Assembly (NCBI RefSeq): GCF_042663885.1
Contig: NZ_JBHSXV010000001.1
Strand: one strand, 5' to 3'
DNA: 64,000 nt
Source of the DNA: Aquipuribacter hungaricus
GTDB lineage: Bacteria > Actinomycetota > Actinomycetes > Actinomycetales > JBBAYJ01
How positions within the stretch are numbered: the first letter of the stretch is position 1; the number at the start of each line of letters is the position of its first letter. This document shows positions 53,287-62,735 of this stretch, one piece after another. The notes under the pieces were generated by a model. It did no database searches, was not told the origin of the DNA, and saw nothing but the letters and a program-made list of their open reading frames with translations. The translations under genes were made by a program, and so were the position numbers.

Positions 53287-54600
53287 GTGACCCAGCACCG
53301 CCCGACCGGCACCGCCCCGACGACCGCCGCCCCGAGCTCGGCTCGTACCGCGGCCCCCGTGTGGCCGGCCCTCGCGGCCCTCGCCCTCGGCGGCTTCGGC
53401 ATCGGCACCACGGAGTTCGCCACCATGGGGGTGCTCCCGGAGATGGCGCGCGACCTCGGTGCGACCGTGCCGGAGGGGGGCCACCTGGTCTCCGCCTACG
53501 CGGTCGGCGTCGTGGTCGGCGCACCGACCCTGGCCGCCCTCGGCGCGCGGCTGCCGCGGCGGATGCTCCTGCTGGCGCTGGTGTCCGCGGTGCTCGTCGG
53601 CAACGCCCTGTCCGCCGTGGCGCCGTCCTTCCCGGCGCTCCTCGTCGCCCGCTTCCTCAGCGGCCTGCCCCACGGCGCGTACTTCGGCATCGCCGCGGTG
53701 GTCGCGGCCTCCCTCGTCACGCCCGACCGGCGTGCCCGGGCCGTGGCCCGGGTCATGCTCGGGCTCACGGTGTCCAACGTCGTCGGCGTGCCCCTGGCGA
53801 CGGTGCTCGGGCAGCAGCTCGGCTGGCGCAGCACGTACGCCGCCGTCGTGCTGGTGTCGGGGCTCGCGCTGGTCGCCATCAGCCGCTGCGTCCCGCCCGT
53901 CGCCGCGCTGGACGGCGCGTCGCCCCGACGCGAGCTGGGGGCCCTGCGCCGCCCGCAGGTGTGGCTCACCCTGGCCGTCGGGTCGGTCGGCTTCGGCGGG
54001 TTCTTCGCCGTCTACAGCTACATCACCCCGACGCTGGTGGAGGTGGCGGGCTTCCGCACCGCCGCCGTGCCCGCCGCCCTGGCCCTGTTCGGCGTCGGCA
54101 TGACGGTGGGCACCGAGCTGGGCGGCCGGCTCGCCGACCGGTCGGTGATGGGGACGCTGTTCCTCGGCATGACCGCCTCGGCCCTGGCGCTGGCCGCATT
54201 CTCCGTCACGGTGCACACCGTCGTCGGCGCCGCCGTCACGGTGTTCGTCATCGGGATGACGGGCTCCTCGACGATCCCGGCCCTGCAGACCCGGCTCATG
54301 GACGTCGCCGGGGACGCGCAGTCGCTCGCCGCGGCCGGCAACCACGCGGCGCTCAACGCGGGCAACGCGCTGGGGGCCTTCCTGGGCGGCGCGGTCGTCG
54401 CCGCGGGCTTCGGCTGGACGTCGCCCGCCCTGGTCGGCGCGGGGCTGGGTGTCCTCGGCCTCGGCGTGCTCACCGTCTCGTACCTGCTCGACCGGCGCGC
54501 GGGCGGTCCCGCGGCCCCGGTCGCCACCGCCCCGGTGACCGCACCGGTCGACGCACCGGTCGACGCCACCCCGCAGGGCTCAGCCGCGCCCGTCGGCTGA
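53287..54600 (+). CDS. MFS transporter (AraJ/DHA1-like)
   Basis: A major facilitator of 437 residues with 12 predicted helices. GFGIGTTEFATMGVLPEMARDLG at helix 1 and LGARLPRRMLLLAL, with the loop 2-3 motif, place it in the DHA1 drug/sugar efflux group (AraJ, YdhP types). HGAYFGIAAVVAASLVTPDRRARAVARVMLG is another family segment. A Pro/Ala tail follows helix 12. GTG at 53287. Its stop overlaps the convergent phosphotransferase gene by 21 bases. Confidence 0.9.
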   Translation: MTQHRPTGTAPTTAAPSSARTAAPVWPALAALALGGFGIGTTEFATMGVLPEMARDLGATVPEGGHLVSAYAVGVVVGAPTLAALGARLPRRMLLLALVSAVLVGNALSAVAPSFPALLVARFLSGLPHGAYFGIAAVVAASLVTPDRRARAVARVMLGLTVSNVVGVPLATVLGQQLGWRSTYAAVVLVSGLALVAISRCVPPVAALDGASPRRELGALRRPQVWLTLAVGSVGFGGFFAVYSYITPTLVEVAGFRTAAVPAALALFGVGMTVGTELGGRLADRSVMGTLFLGMTASALALAAFSVTVHTVVGAAVTVFVIGMTGSSTIPALQTRLMDVAGDAQSLAAAGNHAALNAGNALGAFLGGAVVAAGFGWTSPALVGAGLGVLGLGVLTVSYLLDRRAGGPAAPVATAPVTAPVDAPVDATPQGSAAPVG

Positions 54601-55434
54601 CCGCACGGCACCCTCAGGACCCGCACCGGTCCGGTCCGTCCCGAGGGCCCGCTCGAGCGCACCCTCGGACGCCGCCAGCCAGCGCCGCCCGCGCTGGTCG
54701 TGCTCCTGGGCCCGGGGGGTCCAGTACCGGGCGTACCCGGCCTGGCCCCGCTCGGCGCCCGCCCGGACGATGCCGTAGCACCAGCCGTGGCTCTCGCGGG
54801 CGGCCTGCACCAGCCTCGCGCGGTCCGCGGCCGGGAGCCCGTAGGCGTCGGCCGCGAGCCTGAGCCGCTCGAGGGCCCGCCCCGACCGGGCGTCGGGCAC
54901 GTCGTCCGGGTCGCGCAGCGGCACCCAGAGGCGGACCAGCAGCGCCAGGTCCCACAGCGCCGAGCCGGGGCTGGCCAGGTCGAAGTCGATGAGCGCGACC
55001 GCCCGGCCGTCGCGGAGCACGACGTTGTCCGGGCTGAGGTCGTTGTGCCCGACGAGCCCCCCGCGGTAGGCCGGCGGCACCTCGGAGCCCCAGACGCGGC
55101 CCGCGGGGTCGAAGCCGGCGACGGCGCGGTGGTAGCGGCGCAGCAGGTCCACGACGCCGACGAGCACCTCGTCCGAGGCCGCCCACGCGGGGAACGGCGC
55201 CGTCGGCACGTCGCCCTCGACGTAGCTGAGCACCTCGCGGCCCTGCTCGTCCTCGCCCAGGTACCGCGGGGCGCCGTCGAAGCCCTGGTCCTGGAGGTGC
55301 CGCAGCAGCGCGTGCACCGCGGGGCTGGCCCGCGTCTGGGGCCGGCGCACGGTGCCGTCGACCCTCACCACGAGGCCGTCGTTGGACGTGCCGCCCCGGA
55401 GTACCTCCCCGCCGGAGGCCGCGCCCGGGGTCAC
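54580..55434 (-). CDS. APH-family phosphotransferase
   Basis: A kinase of 284 residues. The catalytic loop GLVGHNDLSPDNVVLRDG (HxD with Asn) and metal-binding LIDFDLASPGSALWDLA are clear. The family covers aminoglycoside, choline, fructosamine and sugar kinases. GTG start overlaps the SorC gene stop by four bases, so it is the last gene of a polyol operon and may phosphorylate a small molecule from that pathway; this is inference. No resistance role can be claimed. Confidence 0.82.
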   Translation of the reverse strand: MTPGAASGGEVLRGGTSNDGLVVRVDGTVRRPQTRASPAVHALLRHLQDQGFDGAPRYLGEDEQGREVLSYVEGDVPTAPFPAWAASDEVLVGVVDLLRRYHRAVAGFDPAGRVWGSEVPPAYRGGLVGHNDLSPDNVVLRDGRAVALIDFDLASPGSALWDLALLVRLWVPLRDPDDVPDARSGRALERLRLAADAYGLPAADRARLVQAARESHGWCYGIVRAGAERGQAGYARYWTPRAQEHDQRGRRWLAASEGALERALGTDRTGAGPEGAVRSADGRG

Positions 55435-56390
55435 GCCCGGGCGAGCAGCGCCCGGGCGACGCTGCTGTGGGTGACGATGCTGTCGACGCACCCTCCCCGG
55501 ACCGCCGCCTGCGCCGCCTCCACCTTCTCGGTGCCGTAGACGACGCCGATCACCTCCGGGACCGCGCGCAGGTCCGCGTGCCGGACGCAGATCATCCGCT
55601 GGGCCAGCGGCGCGTCGACCTCCGCCCCGTCGCCGTCCAGGAGCACCCCGGACACGTCGGCCCGGACACCGAGGGCGCGCAGCTCCTGCCGCTCCTGCTC
55701 CGACAGCGCGTCGTAGACCGTGGAGTACGGCGGCTCCCAGCTCCCCAGCCCGACGACGGCCTTGGTGACGGACCGGAACTGCTCGAAGGCGCGGGCGACC
55801 TCGGGCTGCGCCCGCAGCACGGTGGCGGTCTGGGCGTCGGGGACGATCATCGGGTAGTGGTAGTAGTACGCGGTCCCGCCGCCGAGCCGGGCCACGTCGC
55901 GGACCAGGTCGATGGAGCTGTCGTCGACATCCGGGCGCGACAGCGCCCCCGTGAGCTGGACGACCGCGCAGGGCGCGAGCTGCGTCAGGGCGGAGTTCAT
56001 CGCCAGCAGCGAGCGGGCCCAGCCGAGGCCGAGGACGTCGTCGGGGGTGACGATCTCCTCCAGCAGCTCCGCCGCCGCGCGGCCCACCTTCTGCATGAGC
56101 GCGCCCGGGTGCTCGTCGGGGGTGTCGACGACGATGGCGTGGGTGAGGGAGAAGGCGTCCTGCAGCTCCGCGGACAGCCCCACGGCGACCGTCGCGCCGG
56201 GGTGGCCGATCTCGATGCGGACCAGGCCGCTGGCCCGGCTGTCGTCGAGCAGCCGCGCGACCTTGAACCGGCTGATCCGGAACTCGTCGGCGATCTCGCT
56301 CTTGGACCGGCCGTCGATGTAGTACCGGCGGGCGATGGAGGCGGCCAGCACCGTCTTGGCGTGCCCGGCGACGGGCTGTGCGGTCATCAT
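55431..56390 (-). CDS. SorC-family sugar-binding transcriptional regulator
   Basis: A regulator of 319 residues. The N-terminal helix-turn-helix is RSKSEIADEFRISRFKVARLLDDSRASG. The sugar-phosphate-binding domain follows, with GLGWARSLLAMNSAL near 145 and GVVYGTEKVEAAQAAVRGGCVDSIVTHSSVARALLA at the end. Members sense phosphorylated sugars or polyols. Two adjacent ATG codons at 56390 and 56387, with AGGAGG. It should control this locus, likely at 61005-61018 and 62736-62750. Confidence 0.93.
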   Translation of the reverse strand: MMTAQPVAGHAKTVLAASIARRYYIDGRSKSEIADEFRISRFKVARLLDDSRASGLVRIEIGHPGATVAVGLSAELQDAFSLTHAIVVDTPDEHPGALMQKVGRAAAELLEEIVTPDDVLGLGWARSLLAMNSALTQLAPCAVVQLTGALSRPDVDDSSIDLVRDVARLGGGTAYYYHYPMIVPDAQTATVLRAQPEVARAFEQFRSVTKAVVGLGSWEPPYSTVYDALSEQERQELRALGVRADVSGVLLDGDGAEVDAPLAQRMICVRHADLRAVPEVIGVVYGTEKVEAAQAAVRGGCVDSIVTHSSVARALLARA

Positions 56391-56471
56391 GCGCCTCCTG
56401 GGACAGGACGGGGTGCTGCGCTGGACAGGCCTCCGATCGTGTCACGGCCCGGCGGCCACGGGCTCCGCGAG

Positions 56472-57497
56472 CTAGCGGCCCGGCTCGACGACCACCTTGA
56501 GGGAGGCAGGGTCGCGGTCGGCGTCCAGGGCGGCACCGACGTCGTCCAAGCCGTACCGGCCGGTGACGAGCCGGTCGAGGTCCACCTGCCCGGAGGCGAC
56601 GAGGTGCGCCGCGAGCGGCCAGGTCCCGGTGTAGCGGAAGATCCCGGTGAGGGTGAGCTCGCGGTCCTGGATCGTCGCCACGGGAAGCACCATGTCGGCG
56701 TCGCCCAGGCCGACGACCACGGCCCGGCCGGCCGGGCGCAGCGCCCCGATGCCGGCCACCACCGCGGCCGCCACCCCGCTGCAGTCGACGAAGGCGTCCA
56801 CGCCGAGCCCCGCGACCTCCTCGGCCGCGGGGTCGAGCACCGAGGTGGCCCCGGCGCGCAGCGCCGCCTCGCGGCGCTCGCGCACCGGGTCGGAGACGAC
56901 GACCTCCGCGGCCCCGAACGCCCGGGCGACCTGCGCGACGATGACGCCGATCGGTCCCGCCCCCGCCACGAGCACCCGGTCCCCGGGCACCGTGCCGGCC
57001 TTGCGGACCGCCGCGATCCCCACCGACAGCGGCTCGAGCAGCGCCCCGGCGTCGTCGGAGAGCTCGTCGGGCAGGGGGTGGGCGAACACGGCGGGCACCG
57101 CGACGTACTCCACGAACGCCCCGTCGACCGGCGGGGTGGCGAAGAACCGCATCCGCGGGCACAGGTTGTAGCGGCCGGCGAGGCACTGCCCGCAGGCCAG
57201 GCACGGCCGCTGCGGCTCGACCCCGACGCGCCCGCCGACCCGGTCCGCGTCGACGCCCTCCCCCACGGCGACGACCCGGCCCGACACCTCGTGCCCGAGC
57301 ACGAGCGGGGCGTCGACGACGTAGTCCCCGATCCGCATGTGCCGCCAGTAGTGGACGTCGGAGCCGCACACCCCGACGGAGGCGACCTGGACCAGCACCT
57401 CGCCGGGCGGCACCGCGGGCACCGGGCGCTCCTGGACCTCGACGTGACCCGCCCCCAGCAGCACGCTGGCCCGCATCGTCGCCGGGAGGGAGCTCAC
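56472..57497 (-). CDS. Zinc-dependent polyol dehydrogenase (MDR family)
   Basis: An alcohol dehydrogenase of 341 residues of the sorbitol/xylitol dehydrogenase group, which oxidises polyols to ketoses with NAD+. Catalytic zinc ligands are in CGSDVHYW and GHEVSG; the structural zinc site is CLACGQCLAGRYNLCP; the Rossmann fold has VLVAGAGPIGVIVAQ. FFATPPVDGAFVEYV is typical of sorbitol dehydrogenases. GTG at 57497 overlaps the permease stop; an ATG seven codons in is also possible. Confidence 0.9.
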   Translation of the reverse strand: MSSLPATMRASVLLGAGHVEVQERPVPAVPPGEVLVQVASVGVCGSDVHYWRHMRIGDYVVDAPLVLGHEVSGRVVAVGEGVDADRVGGRVGVEPQRPCLACGQCLAGRYNLCPRMRFFATPPVDGAFVEYVAVPAVFAHPLPDELSDDAGALLEPLSVGIAAVRKAGTVPGDRVLVAGAGPIGVIVAQVARAFGAAEVVVSDPVRERREAALRAGATSVLDPAAEEVAGLGVDAFVDCSGVAAAVVAGIGALRPAGRAVVVGLGDADMVLPVATIQDRELTLTGIFRYTGTWPLAAHLVASGQVDLDRLVTGRYGLDDVGAALDADRDPASLKVVVEPGR

Positions 57498-58405
57498 TTG
57501 ACGGCGCCGAGCGACAGCCCCTGGACGAGCTTGTCCTGCGCGGCGAAGCCCGCGACGAGCACGGGCAGGGAGATGACGAACGCCGCGGCGCACACCTGGG
57601 CGAGGAACAGGCCCTGGCTGGTGGCGAACCCGGTGAGGTACACCGGGGCCGTCCCGGCCACGACCGAGGTGAGCGTGCGCGCCAGCAGCAGCTCGTTCCA
57701 GCTGAAGATGAAGCAGATGAGCGCGGTGGCGGCGATGCCGGGCAGGGCGACCGGCGCGACCACCCGTCGCAGGATCGTGACGAGCCCGGCGCCGTCGAGC
57801 TGGGCGGCCTCGAGCATCTCCACCGGCACCTCGGCCAGGAACGAGCGCATCATCCAGATCGCGATCGGCAGGTTCATGGTCGTGTAGAGCAGCGTGAGCA
57901 GCGTGATGTTGTCGAGCAGGCCCGTGGTCCGCGCGAAGAGGAACAGCGGCAGCAGGCCGGCGACGATCGGCAGGAACTTGGTGGACAGCAGGAAGAAGAG
58001 GACGTCGGTCCACTTCTTCACCGGCTTGATCGACAGCGCATAGGCGGCGGGGATCGCCAGCAGCAGCACCAGGACGGTCGAGCCGACCGACGCGGTGGCG
58101 GAGTTGATGAGCGGCGGCCAGGGGTTGCCGCCCCCGGTGATGCCGAAGAAGTTGCGGTAGGCGTCCAGGGTGAGCGGCGCGAACAGCGACGGCGGGTTGG
58201 TGGCCGCGTCCACCTCGGAGTGGAACGAGGTGAGGAGCATCCACAGCACCGGGGTGACGAACAGCAGCCCGACGACCCAGGCGAGGACGCCCCACAGCGG
58301 GCTGCCCTTCTGCTCGACGCCGCTGCGCCGGCGGGGCCGCTTGAACGAGGTCGCGGCGACGGCGGGGTTGCGCGAGGTCGACGTGGGTTCGCTGACGGTG
58401 CTCAT
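57494..58405 (-). CDS. Sugar/polyol ABC transporter permease (MalG type)
   Basis: A permease of 303 residues with six helices. WVVGLLFVTPVLWMLLTSFHSE is the first helix, and EMLEAAQLDGAGLVTILRRVVAPVALPGI is the EAA loop that contacts the ATPase. It overlaps the partner permease and the dehydrogenase gene by four bases on both sides. Together with the partner it forms the channel for mannitol/sorbitol-type polyols. Confidence 0.93.
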   Translation of the reverse strand: MSTVSEPTSTSRNPAVAATSFKRPRRRSGVEQKGSPLWGVLAWVVGLLFVTPVLWMLLTSFHSEVDAATNPPSLFAPLTLDAYRNFFGITGGGNPWPPLINSATASVGSTVLVLLLAIPAAYALSIKPVKKWTDVLFFLLSTKFLPIVAGLLPLFLFARTTGLLDNITLLTLLYTTMNLPIAIWMMRSFLAEVPVEMLEAAQLDGAGLVTILRRVVAPVALPGIAATALICFIFSWNELLLARTLTSVVAGTAPVYLTGFATSQGLFLAQVCAAAFVISLPVLVAGFAAQDKLVQGLSLGAVK

Positions 58406-59388
58406 CGGGCGTTCTCCTCGTCGAACAGGGACGACACGACGCGCAGGGCGAACGTGGCGATGATGATCGTGCCGATGACAACCACGACGCCCTGGGCGGA
58501 CGCCAGGCCGTAGTCCTGCCGCTGGAAGAACGTGGCGTAGATCGTGTAGGGCAGGTTGGCCGTCCCCAGCGCCCCGGCGGTCATGATGAACACCGCGTCG
58601 AAGTTCTGGACGATGTAGATGCTGCCCAGCAGGCCGCCGAGCTCCAGGTAGCGGCGCAGGTGCGGGAAGGTCAGGTACCGGAAGATCTGCAGCGCGCCGG
58701 CGCCGTCCATCCGGGCCGCCTCGACGACGTCCAGCGGCTTGGACTGCAGCCCCGCCAGGACGATGAGCATCATGAACGGCGTCCACTGCCAGATGAGGGA
58801 CATCTCGACGGCCAGCAGCGGGTACTCCTGCAGCCAGGCGACCTGGGGCGGGCTGCTGGAGCCGAACAGGCTCCAGACCCAGGTGAGCACCCCGTTGAAC
58901 AGGCCGAACGACGGGTTGAGCAGGGCGTGCTTCCACAGCAGCGCCGCGGCGACGGGGACCACGAGGAACGGCGCGATCATCATCGTGCGCACGGCGCCCC
59001 GGCCCAGGAACTTCCGGTCCAGCAGCAGGGCGATCAGCGTGCCGAGGACCAGGCTGACGCCGACGACGACGACCGTGAGCACGATCGTCGTCCACACCGC
59101 CGACCGGGTCGAGGCGTTGGTGAAGACGGAGACGTAGTTGTCCAGGCCGGCGAAGCCCCGCTGGTCCGGGCGCAGCGCGTTCCAGTCCATGAACGACACG
59201 ATGATGGTGACGAGGAACGGCAGCTGGGTGGCCACGACGACGAGGACCATCGCGGGCAGCAGGGGCAGGCGTCGGCGCCTGGCCTCGCGCCGGCTGCGGG
59301 CCGCCGCGCCCTGCGGCTGCTCGTAGGTGGTCCGCTGGCGCGGGGTGAGGTCGGGGGCGTGGACGGGTGTGGCCTCGGTCGGGCTCAT
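58402..59388 (-). CDS. Sugar/polyol ABC transporter permease (MalF type)
   Basis: A permease of 328 residues with six helices. LPAMVLVVVATQLPFLVTIIVSF starts the membrane part, and VVEAARMDGAGALQIFRYLTFPHLRRYLELG is the EAA loop. The ATG at 59388 is preferred over a GTG two codons earlier because AAGGAG is correctly spaced from it. FFQRQDYGLASAQGVVVVIGTIII at the end is typical of SmoF-like permeases. Confidence 0.93.
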   Translation of the reverse strand: MSPTEATPVHAPDLTPRQRTTYEQPQGAAARSRREARRRRLPLLPAMVLVVVATQLPFLVTIIVSFMDWNALRPDQRGFAGLDNYVSVFTNASTRSAVWTTIVLTVVVVGVSLVLGTLIALLLDRKFLGRGAVRTMMIAPFLVVPVAAALLWKHALLNPSFGLFNGVLTWVWSLFGSSSPPQVAWLQEYPLLAVEMSLIWQWTPFMMLIVLAGLQSKPLDVVEAARMDGAGALQIFRYLTFPHLRRYLELGGLLGSIYIVQNFDAVFIMTAGALGTANLPYTIYATFFQRQDYGLASAQGVVVVIGTIIIATFALRVVSSLFDEENAR

Positions 59389-59517
59389 GGGCACTCCTTC
59401 GTGGCGGGTCCCCGACGCCGGCGCCCGTGGGGGACGCCGGCGTCGGTGGTGCGACGTGGCCGGAGGAGGTGGGGCGCCCCCGGCGGGGCAGCGGCCGCGG
59501 CCGCTGCCCCGTGCTGG

Positions 59518-60915
59518 CTACTCCTTGTTCGCCTCGCCGGCTTCCTGGGCGAGCTGCTGGCCGTTGTCCAGCGCCTCCTGGACCGTGGTCTGCCCCGCGA
59601 TGGCGGCGCTCACCCCGAGAGAGACCTCCGTGGCCATGCCCGCGAACTCCGGGATGGCGACGAACTGGATGCCGGGCGCGGGGCGCGGCTGCACGCCCGG
59701 GTCCAGCGGGTCGGCCGAGGTGATGGCCTGCTGCGTCTGCTCGTAGAAGGCGGCGGCGGCCTCCTGGTACTCGGGGTTCTCGTAGGTCGAGGCGCGCTTG
59801 CCGGCCGGCACGCGGGCCCAGCCGAGCTCCTCGGCGACGAGCTCCTCGTACTCCTGCGAGGACGCCCAGGAGATGAACTCCCACGCGGCGTCCTTGTTGG
59901 TGGAGGACTCCTGGACGCCCCAGGCCCAGCTGTACAGCCAGCCCGAGGAGTCGGTCTCCTTGACGGGGGCGGGGGCGTAGCCCATGAGCCCCTGCACCGG
60001 CGAGCCGTCGGCCTCCAGCGAGCCGGCCGCGGAGGTCGCGTCGTACCACATGGCCACGCCGCCCTGGGTCATGGCGTTGAGGCACTCGGTGAAGCCGGCG
60101 TTGGCCGCCCCGGGCTCGCCGTGGGCGGTGACCAGGTCGACGTAGAACTGGGTGGCCTCGACGAACTCCGGGGAGTTGACCTGGGCGTCGAAGTTCTCGT
60201 CGAACCAGGTGCCGCCGAAGGTGTTGACCACGGTGGTGAGCGGGGCGAAGACCTGGCCCCAGCCGGACTGCCCGCGCAGGCAGATGCCGTCCATGCCGGG
60301 ACGGACGCCGTCGGCCTGCTCGGCCAGCGCGGCCACCTCGTCCCAGGTGGGGTTCTCGGGCATGACCAGGCCGGCCTCCTCGAAGACGTCGGCGCGGTAC
60401 ATGAGGAACGAGGACTCGCCGTAGAACGGCTGCGCGTACAGCGAGCCGTCCTCGCCGCGCAGCCCGTCGGCGATGGGCTCGAGGATGTCGCCCTGGTCGA
60501 ACTCGGCGTCCTCCTCGACGTAGCTGTCCAGGTTGGCCAGCCAGCCGTTGGAGGAGAAGAACGGCACCTCGTAGTTGGAGATGGTGGCCACGTCGTACTG
60601 GCCCGCCTGGGCCGAGAAGTCCGTGGCGATGCTGTCGCGGACGTCGTTCTCCGGCAGCACCGTGAAGTTCACCGTGATGCCGGTCTCGGCGGTGAAGTTC
60701 TCCTCGGTGAGGGTCTGCAGGTCTTCCATCTGCGGGTTGTTCACCATGATGACGGAGACCTCGCCGCCACCCCCGGCGCTGTCCCCGCTGGCGTCCCCGC
60801 CCGCGGCGGCGCCGCCGTCGGAGCTGCCGCCGCCGGCCCCGGCGCAGCCCGCCAGCGCCACGGTGAGACCGGCCACGATCAGGGAGGCAGTGCCTGCACG
60901 TCGACGTGCTGCCAT
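59518..60915 (-). CDS. Sugar/polyol ABC transporter substrate-binding lipoprotein
   Basis: A family 1 solute-binding protein of 465 residues. Lipoprotein signal with ALAGCAG, then a Gly/Ser/Asp-rich tether to about residue 50. The binding domain has VSVIMVNNPQMEDLQTLTEENFTAETGI, QYDVATISNYEVPFFSSNGWL and YNW-like PFYGESSFLMYRAD segments, as in SmoE-type sorbitol/mannitol binders. ATG at 60915 with AAGGA. It heads the transport operon. Confidence 0.92.
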   Translation of the reverse strand: MAARRRAGTASLIVAGLTVALAGCAGAGGGSSDGGAAAGGDASGDSAGGGGEVSVIMVNNPQMEDLQTLTEENFTAETGITVNFTVLPENDVRDSIATDFSAQAGQYDVATISNYEVPFFSSNGWLANLDSYVEEDAEFDQGDILEPIADGLRGEDGSLYAQPFYGESSFLMYRADVFEEAGLVMPENPTWDEVAALAEQADGVRPGMDGICLRGQSGWGQVFAPLTTVVNTFGGTWFDENFDAQVNSPEFVEATQFYVDLVTAHGEPGAANAGFTECLNAMTQGGVAMWYDATSAAGSLEADGSPVQGLMGYAPAPVKETDSSGWLYSWAWGVQESSTNKDAAWEFISWASSQEYEELVAEELGWARVPAGKRASTYENPEYQEAAAAFYEQTQQAITSADPLDPGVQPRPAPGIQFVAIPEFAGMATEVSLGVSAAIAGQTTVQEALDNGQQLAQEAGEANKE

Positions 60916-61004
60916 GCGTGTTCCTTCTTTCGGTCGGGGGCCCGGCCCGCTGGCCGGTGCCGTCGCTCGGGTGCCGTTCCACCGCTCTCCTGAGCCCTCT
61001 GTCC

Positions 61005-61018
61005 GCTCAGATGTGCAG
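61005..61018. promoter_or_regulatory. Candidate SorC operator at the transport operon start
   Basis: GCTCAGATGTGCAG differs from 62737-62750 by one base. It overlaps the predicted transcription start of the promoter at 61023-61051, a usual place for repressor binding. Confidence 0.6.
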
Positions 61019-61022
61019 GCCA

Positions 61023-61051
61023 TTCCTAGGACGCGGCCCGGGTGCTGTCAA
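61023..61051 (-). promoter_or_regulatory. Promoter of the polyol transport operon
   Basis: On the minus strand TTGACA (61046-61051) and TAGGAA (61023-61028) are separated by exactly 17 bases, a close match to a housekeeping sigma factor promoter. Confidence 0.75.
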
Positions 61052-61166
61052 GGGCCGCGAGCAGCTCGAGACCTGTCCGTGATGCCCCTGACCTGCGGCT
61101 CCGCGCCACGAGGGGTCGCCGACGACCAGCCGGCCCCCGGGGGCAGGCTGGTCGCGGCGGGCGCCC

Positions 61167-62648
61167 TCAGGCGGGGCCGACGAGCGCCTCCAGCGTCGCC
61201 CGGGCACCGTGCGCCCGCAGCGACGCGAGCGCGCCGGCGTAGGCCTCGGTGAAGCGGGGGTCGTCGACGAGGTCGCCGAACAGGTCGCGGTCGCGCAGCA
61301 GCGCCAGGGGGTCCTCGTCGTGGCGCGCGGCCGCGGCCATGACCTGCTCCTTGAGCCGGTCCACCACCTCGATGGGGTGGCCCTGCTCGTCGACCCCCTC
61401 GGCGTAGCGGGCCCACGAGGCGATGACGAGCGCACTGTGCCCGACCTCTCCCCCGGTCCGCAGGTTCTCCGCGACGACCGGCACGAGCCAGGTGGGGATC
61501 CGGTCCGAGCTCTCGGCGGCGAGCCTGGCGAGGGTGTCCCGGACCTCGGGGTTGGCGAAACGGTCGACCAGGCCGTGGCGGTAGGCGTCCAGGTCCACCC
61601 CCGGCACCTCGGGCAGCGTGGGGCTGCCCTCGCGCTCCATGTAGCCGAGCAGGAACCGCCGGAACAGCGGGTCCGAGGCGGCCTCGTGGGCGTAGCGGTA
61701 GCCGGCCAGGTGCCCCAGGTAGGCGATGGCCTGGTGGCCGACGTTGAGCAGGCGGAGCTTCATGAGCTCGTACGGCTCGACGTCGTGCACCAGCTGGACG
61801 CCGACCTCCTCGAGCGGCGGCCGGCCGGAGGAGAACTCGTCCTCGACGACCCACTGGGCGAACGGCTCGCACACCACCGGCCAGCCGTCCTCGATGCCGG
61901 TGCTGTCCGTGAGCTGCTGGACGTCGTCGGGGACCGTGACCGGGGTGATGCGGTCGACCATCGAGCTGGGGAACGAGACCTCGGCGAGCATCCAGTCGGC
62001 CAGCTCGGGGTCCAGGAGCCGGGCGAAGGCGGCCATCATCCGCCGGGCCACGTCGCCGTTGCCGGGGATGTTGTCGCAGGACAGCACCGTGAACGGCGGC
62101 GTCCCCTCAGCGCGGCGGCGCGCGAGCGCGGCGACGACGTAGCCGAACGCGGTGCTCGGCACCGCGCCGGGGACCAGGTCGGCGGCGATGGCGGGCGACC
62201 CGGCGTCGAACTCCCCCGTCACCTGGTTGACCAGGTAGCCGCCCTCGGTGATCGTCAGGGAGACGATGCGGACGGCGGGGTCGGCCATCTGGCCCAGGAC
62301 GGCCTGCGGGTCGTCCGGGGCGAGCAGCGCCCTCACCACCGAGCCGACCACCCGCGGTTCCCGGCGGCCGTCGGGGTGCTTGACGACGAGGGTGTAGAGG
62401 CCGTCCTGGCGCTGGAGGGTCTCGATGATCCGGCGGTCGTGGGGCAGGACGCCCACCCCGCACAGCGCCCAGTCCGTGCCGAGACCCCGGGCCATGAGGT
62501 CGTCGAGGTAGGCCGCCTGGTGCGCGCGGTGGAAGCCGCCGACCCCCAGGTGGACGATGCCGACCCGCAGCGCGCCGCGGTCGTAGCCGGGGACCGGGAC
62601 GGCGGGGTCGAGGGAGGCGACGGTGGCCTGCGACAGGGCGGGGCTCAC
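61167..62648 (-). CDS. Mannitol dehydrogenase family protein
   Basis: A long-chain polyol dehydrogenase of 493 residues, exactly the size of mannitol 2-dehydrogenase. VGIVHLGVGGFHRAHQAAYLDDLM is the NAD-binding region, ITEGGY and SCDNIPGNGDVARR follow, and KLRLLNVGH supplies the catalytic Lys with Asn and His (K-x4-N-x2-H). It probably oxidises mannitol to fructose, though fructuronate reductase is a close relative. GTG at 62648 is chosen by this length. It is transcribed just ahead of the transport operon. Confidence 0.9.
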   Translation of the reverse strand: MSPALSQATVASLDPAVPVPGYDRGALRVGIVHLGVGGFHRAHQAAYLDDLMARGLGTDWALCGVGVLPHDRRIIETLQRQDGLYTLVVKHPDGRREPRVVGSVVRALLAPDDPQAVLGQMADPAVRIVSLTITEGGYLVNQVTGEFDAGSPAIAADLVPGAVPSTAFGYVVAALARRRAEGTPPFTVLSCDNIPGNGDVARRMMAAFARLLDPELADWMLAEVSFPSSMVDRITPVTVPDDVQQLTDSTGIEDGWPVVCEPFAQWVVEDEFSSGRPPLEEVGVQLVHDVEPYELMKLRLLNVGHQAIAYLGHLAGYRYAHEAASDPLFRRFLLGYMEREGSPTLPEVPGVDLDAYRHGLVDRFANPEVRDTLARLAAESSDRIPTWLVPVVAENLRTGGEVGHSALVIASWARYAEGVDEQGHPIEVVDRLKEQVMAAAARHDEDPLALLRDRDLFGDLVDDPRFTEAYAGALASLRAHGARATLEALVGPA

Positions 62649-62735
62649 CGGTGCGCCCCCTGGTGCTGCCGGCCGTGCGTCGATGCTGCTGGGCTCACCG
62701 TCGTCCTCCGTGGGCTGCGGCCACCTGTCCACGGG

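Noticed and set aside
54580..55434. An aminoglycoside resistance gene.
   Set aside because: Only general APH-fold motifs are present; the context is a polyol operon.
62649..62732. A start of the mannitol dehydrogenase at the ATG at 62732.
   Set aside because: It would add 28 residues absent from the family; the GTG at 62648 gives the exact family length of 493.
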